A stretch of DNA of 12,651 bases from NCBI GenBank assembly GCA_019309945.1, contig JAFDFH010000035.1, positions 1 through 12,651 of the forward strand. Reading direction: 5' to 3'. This stretch comes from Deltaproteobacteria bacterium (lineage in GTDB: Bacteria; Desulfobacterota; Desulfobacteria; Desulfobacterales; JAFDFH01). The notes beneath the pieces are model-generated. The model searched no databases. It had not been told where the DNA came from and saw only the letters and a list, made by a program, of their open reading frames with translations. The translations under genes and the position numbers were made by a program. Numbering within the stretch: the stretch's first letter is position 1; each line of letters starts with the position of its first letter. Positions 12,082-12,651 of the stretch are shown in pieces.

Positions 12082-12651
12082 ATGCCAGCAACACATGATG
12101 TTCATCCGCTTGGAACACGTGCCCGTGTTTTACTATCCAGTGTCTTTGGACCCTATGCGCAAAACGATGAATATGGAAGCCGTAAAACACGCGTGCAGGG
12201 GGGGTTTTCCTTGCGAATGTTTCATCGATCTTTTGGGTTGATGTTTCTTCAGTCTAATATTGATGCGCCCTGCACGCTCCTTGACTTTCCGACCCTGGAC
12301 CGTTTTATCAAGGAGATCCAGCATAACGCTTATGACATCGTGGGTATCAGCGCGATTATCACCAATACCGGTAAAGCCCAAAAAATGTGTGAGCTTGTGC
12401 GAAAATACCTGCCGGGAGCAACGATTGTTATTGGCGGACATATCACCAACAAGGAGGCCATCCATGAAAGCATTGATGCCGACCATATCGTTAAAGGCGA
12501 CGGTGTGAGCTGGTTTAGAAGGTTCCTTGGGCAAGACCTGCAAGCACCGGTAAAACATCCCCTGGTATATTCAGGTTTTGGTACCAGAATCATGGGGCGT
12601 ACCCTTGGAAACAAACCCGGAGATACCGCTGCCATCCTTATTCCTTCCGTG
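12082..12651 (+). CDS. B12-binding domain radical SAM protein (N-terminal part, cut by window end)
   Basis: The frame is open from the ATG at 12082 through the last base (190 codons), so the gene continues beyond the window. CAGGAGGGAAAAT precedes the ATG. The readable part is a cobalamin-binding-type Rossmann domain: VLLSSVFGPYAQNDEYG at the start, IDAPCTLLDFPTLDRFI, YDIVGISAIITNTGKAQKM, ATIVIGGHITNKEAI, and DADHIVKGDGVSWFRRFLG. This pattern belongs to radical SAM proteins whose cluster motif (CxxxCxxC) would follow directly after ILIPSV, just outside the window. From memory, homologues have about 11 more residues after EYG, so a small internal deletion is possible. Such enzymes perform radical methylations or rearrangements; the substrate is unknown. 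The gene is divergent from the two-component operon. Confidence 0.85.
   Translation, partial: MPATHDVHPLGTRARVLLSSVFGPYAQNDEYGSRKTRVQGGFSLRMFHRSFGLMFLQSNIDAPCTLLDFPTLDRFIKEIQHNAYDIVGISAIITNTGKAQKMCELVRKYLPGATIVIGGHITNKEAIHESIDADHIVKGDGVSWFRRFLGQDLQAPVKHPLVYSGFGTRIMGRTLGNKPGDTAAILIPSV

Noticed and set aside
12133..12558. Minus-strand 141-residue open frame at the right end
   Set aside because: It lies antisense to the plus-strand B12/radical SAM frame, which has a good ribosome-binding site and clear family motifs.

Overview
The window comes from a Gram-negative sulfate- or sulfite-reducing bacterium, most likely Desulfobacterota and perhaps Desulfobacterales. The left end carries the 3' part of dsrA followed by complete dsrB and dsrD, the core of reductive-type dissimilatory sulfite reductase. 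A four-heme c3-type cytochrome, a Tat system, an MltA lipoprotein and molybdenum-cofactor genes fit that lifestyle. No rRNA, tRNA, CRISPR array, insertion sequence or phage gene is visible.

Layout. Positions 2-2286 (+): dsrA (partial), dsrB and dsrD, with a strong hairpin between dsrB and dsrD and a terminator-like hairpin after dsrD. Positions 2468-3940 (+): a CbiA-family amidase, probably DsrN (siroheme amidation). Its gene has a G9 tract in the Walker A codons and a 7-bp tandem repeat array in the interdomain linker. Positions 3980-4438 (-): periplasmic tetraheme c3-type cytochrome. Positions 4559-4891 (-): a 110-residue protein I do not recognise. Both of these genes have near-consensus sigma70-type promoters. 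Positions 5183-9175 (-): a probable operon transcribed in the order mobA, moaE-like, moaC, mltA, tatB, tatC, with several overlapping or abutting ends and a terminator-like hairpin after tatC. Positions 9466-9972 (+): a divergent moaB/mog gene. Positions 10091-11816 (-): a histidine kinase followed by its OmpR-family response regulator. Positions 12082-12651 (+): the N-terminal part of a B12-binding radical SAM protein, cut by the window end.

How the genes work together. DsrAB reduces sulfite and DsrD is known to stimulate it. The CbiA-like enzyme probably amidates the siroheme used by DsrAB. The c3 cytochrome can feed periplasmic electrons into the respiratory chain. The moa/mob genes make the molybdenum or tungsten cofactor, and Tat exports folded cofactor-loaded enzymes such as formate dehydrogenases, which explains their grouping. 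The role of the two-component system and of the radical SAM protein cannot be read from the sequence.

Most unusual points: the two slippage-prone tracts inside the dsrN-like gene; paired TTTTCGAAAA palindromes before that gene; the divergent MoaE-like protein with a 42-codon open extension beyond its stop; the unrecognised 110-residue protein with a strong promoter; and a structured, T8-ending element before the radical SAM gene. None of these on its own amounts to a demonstrated new system.
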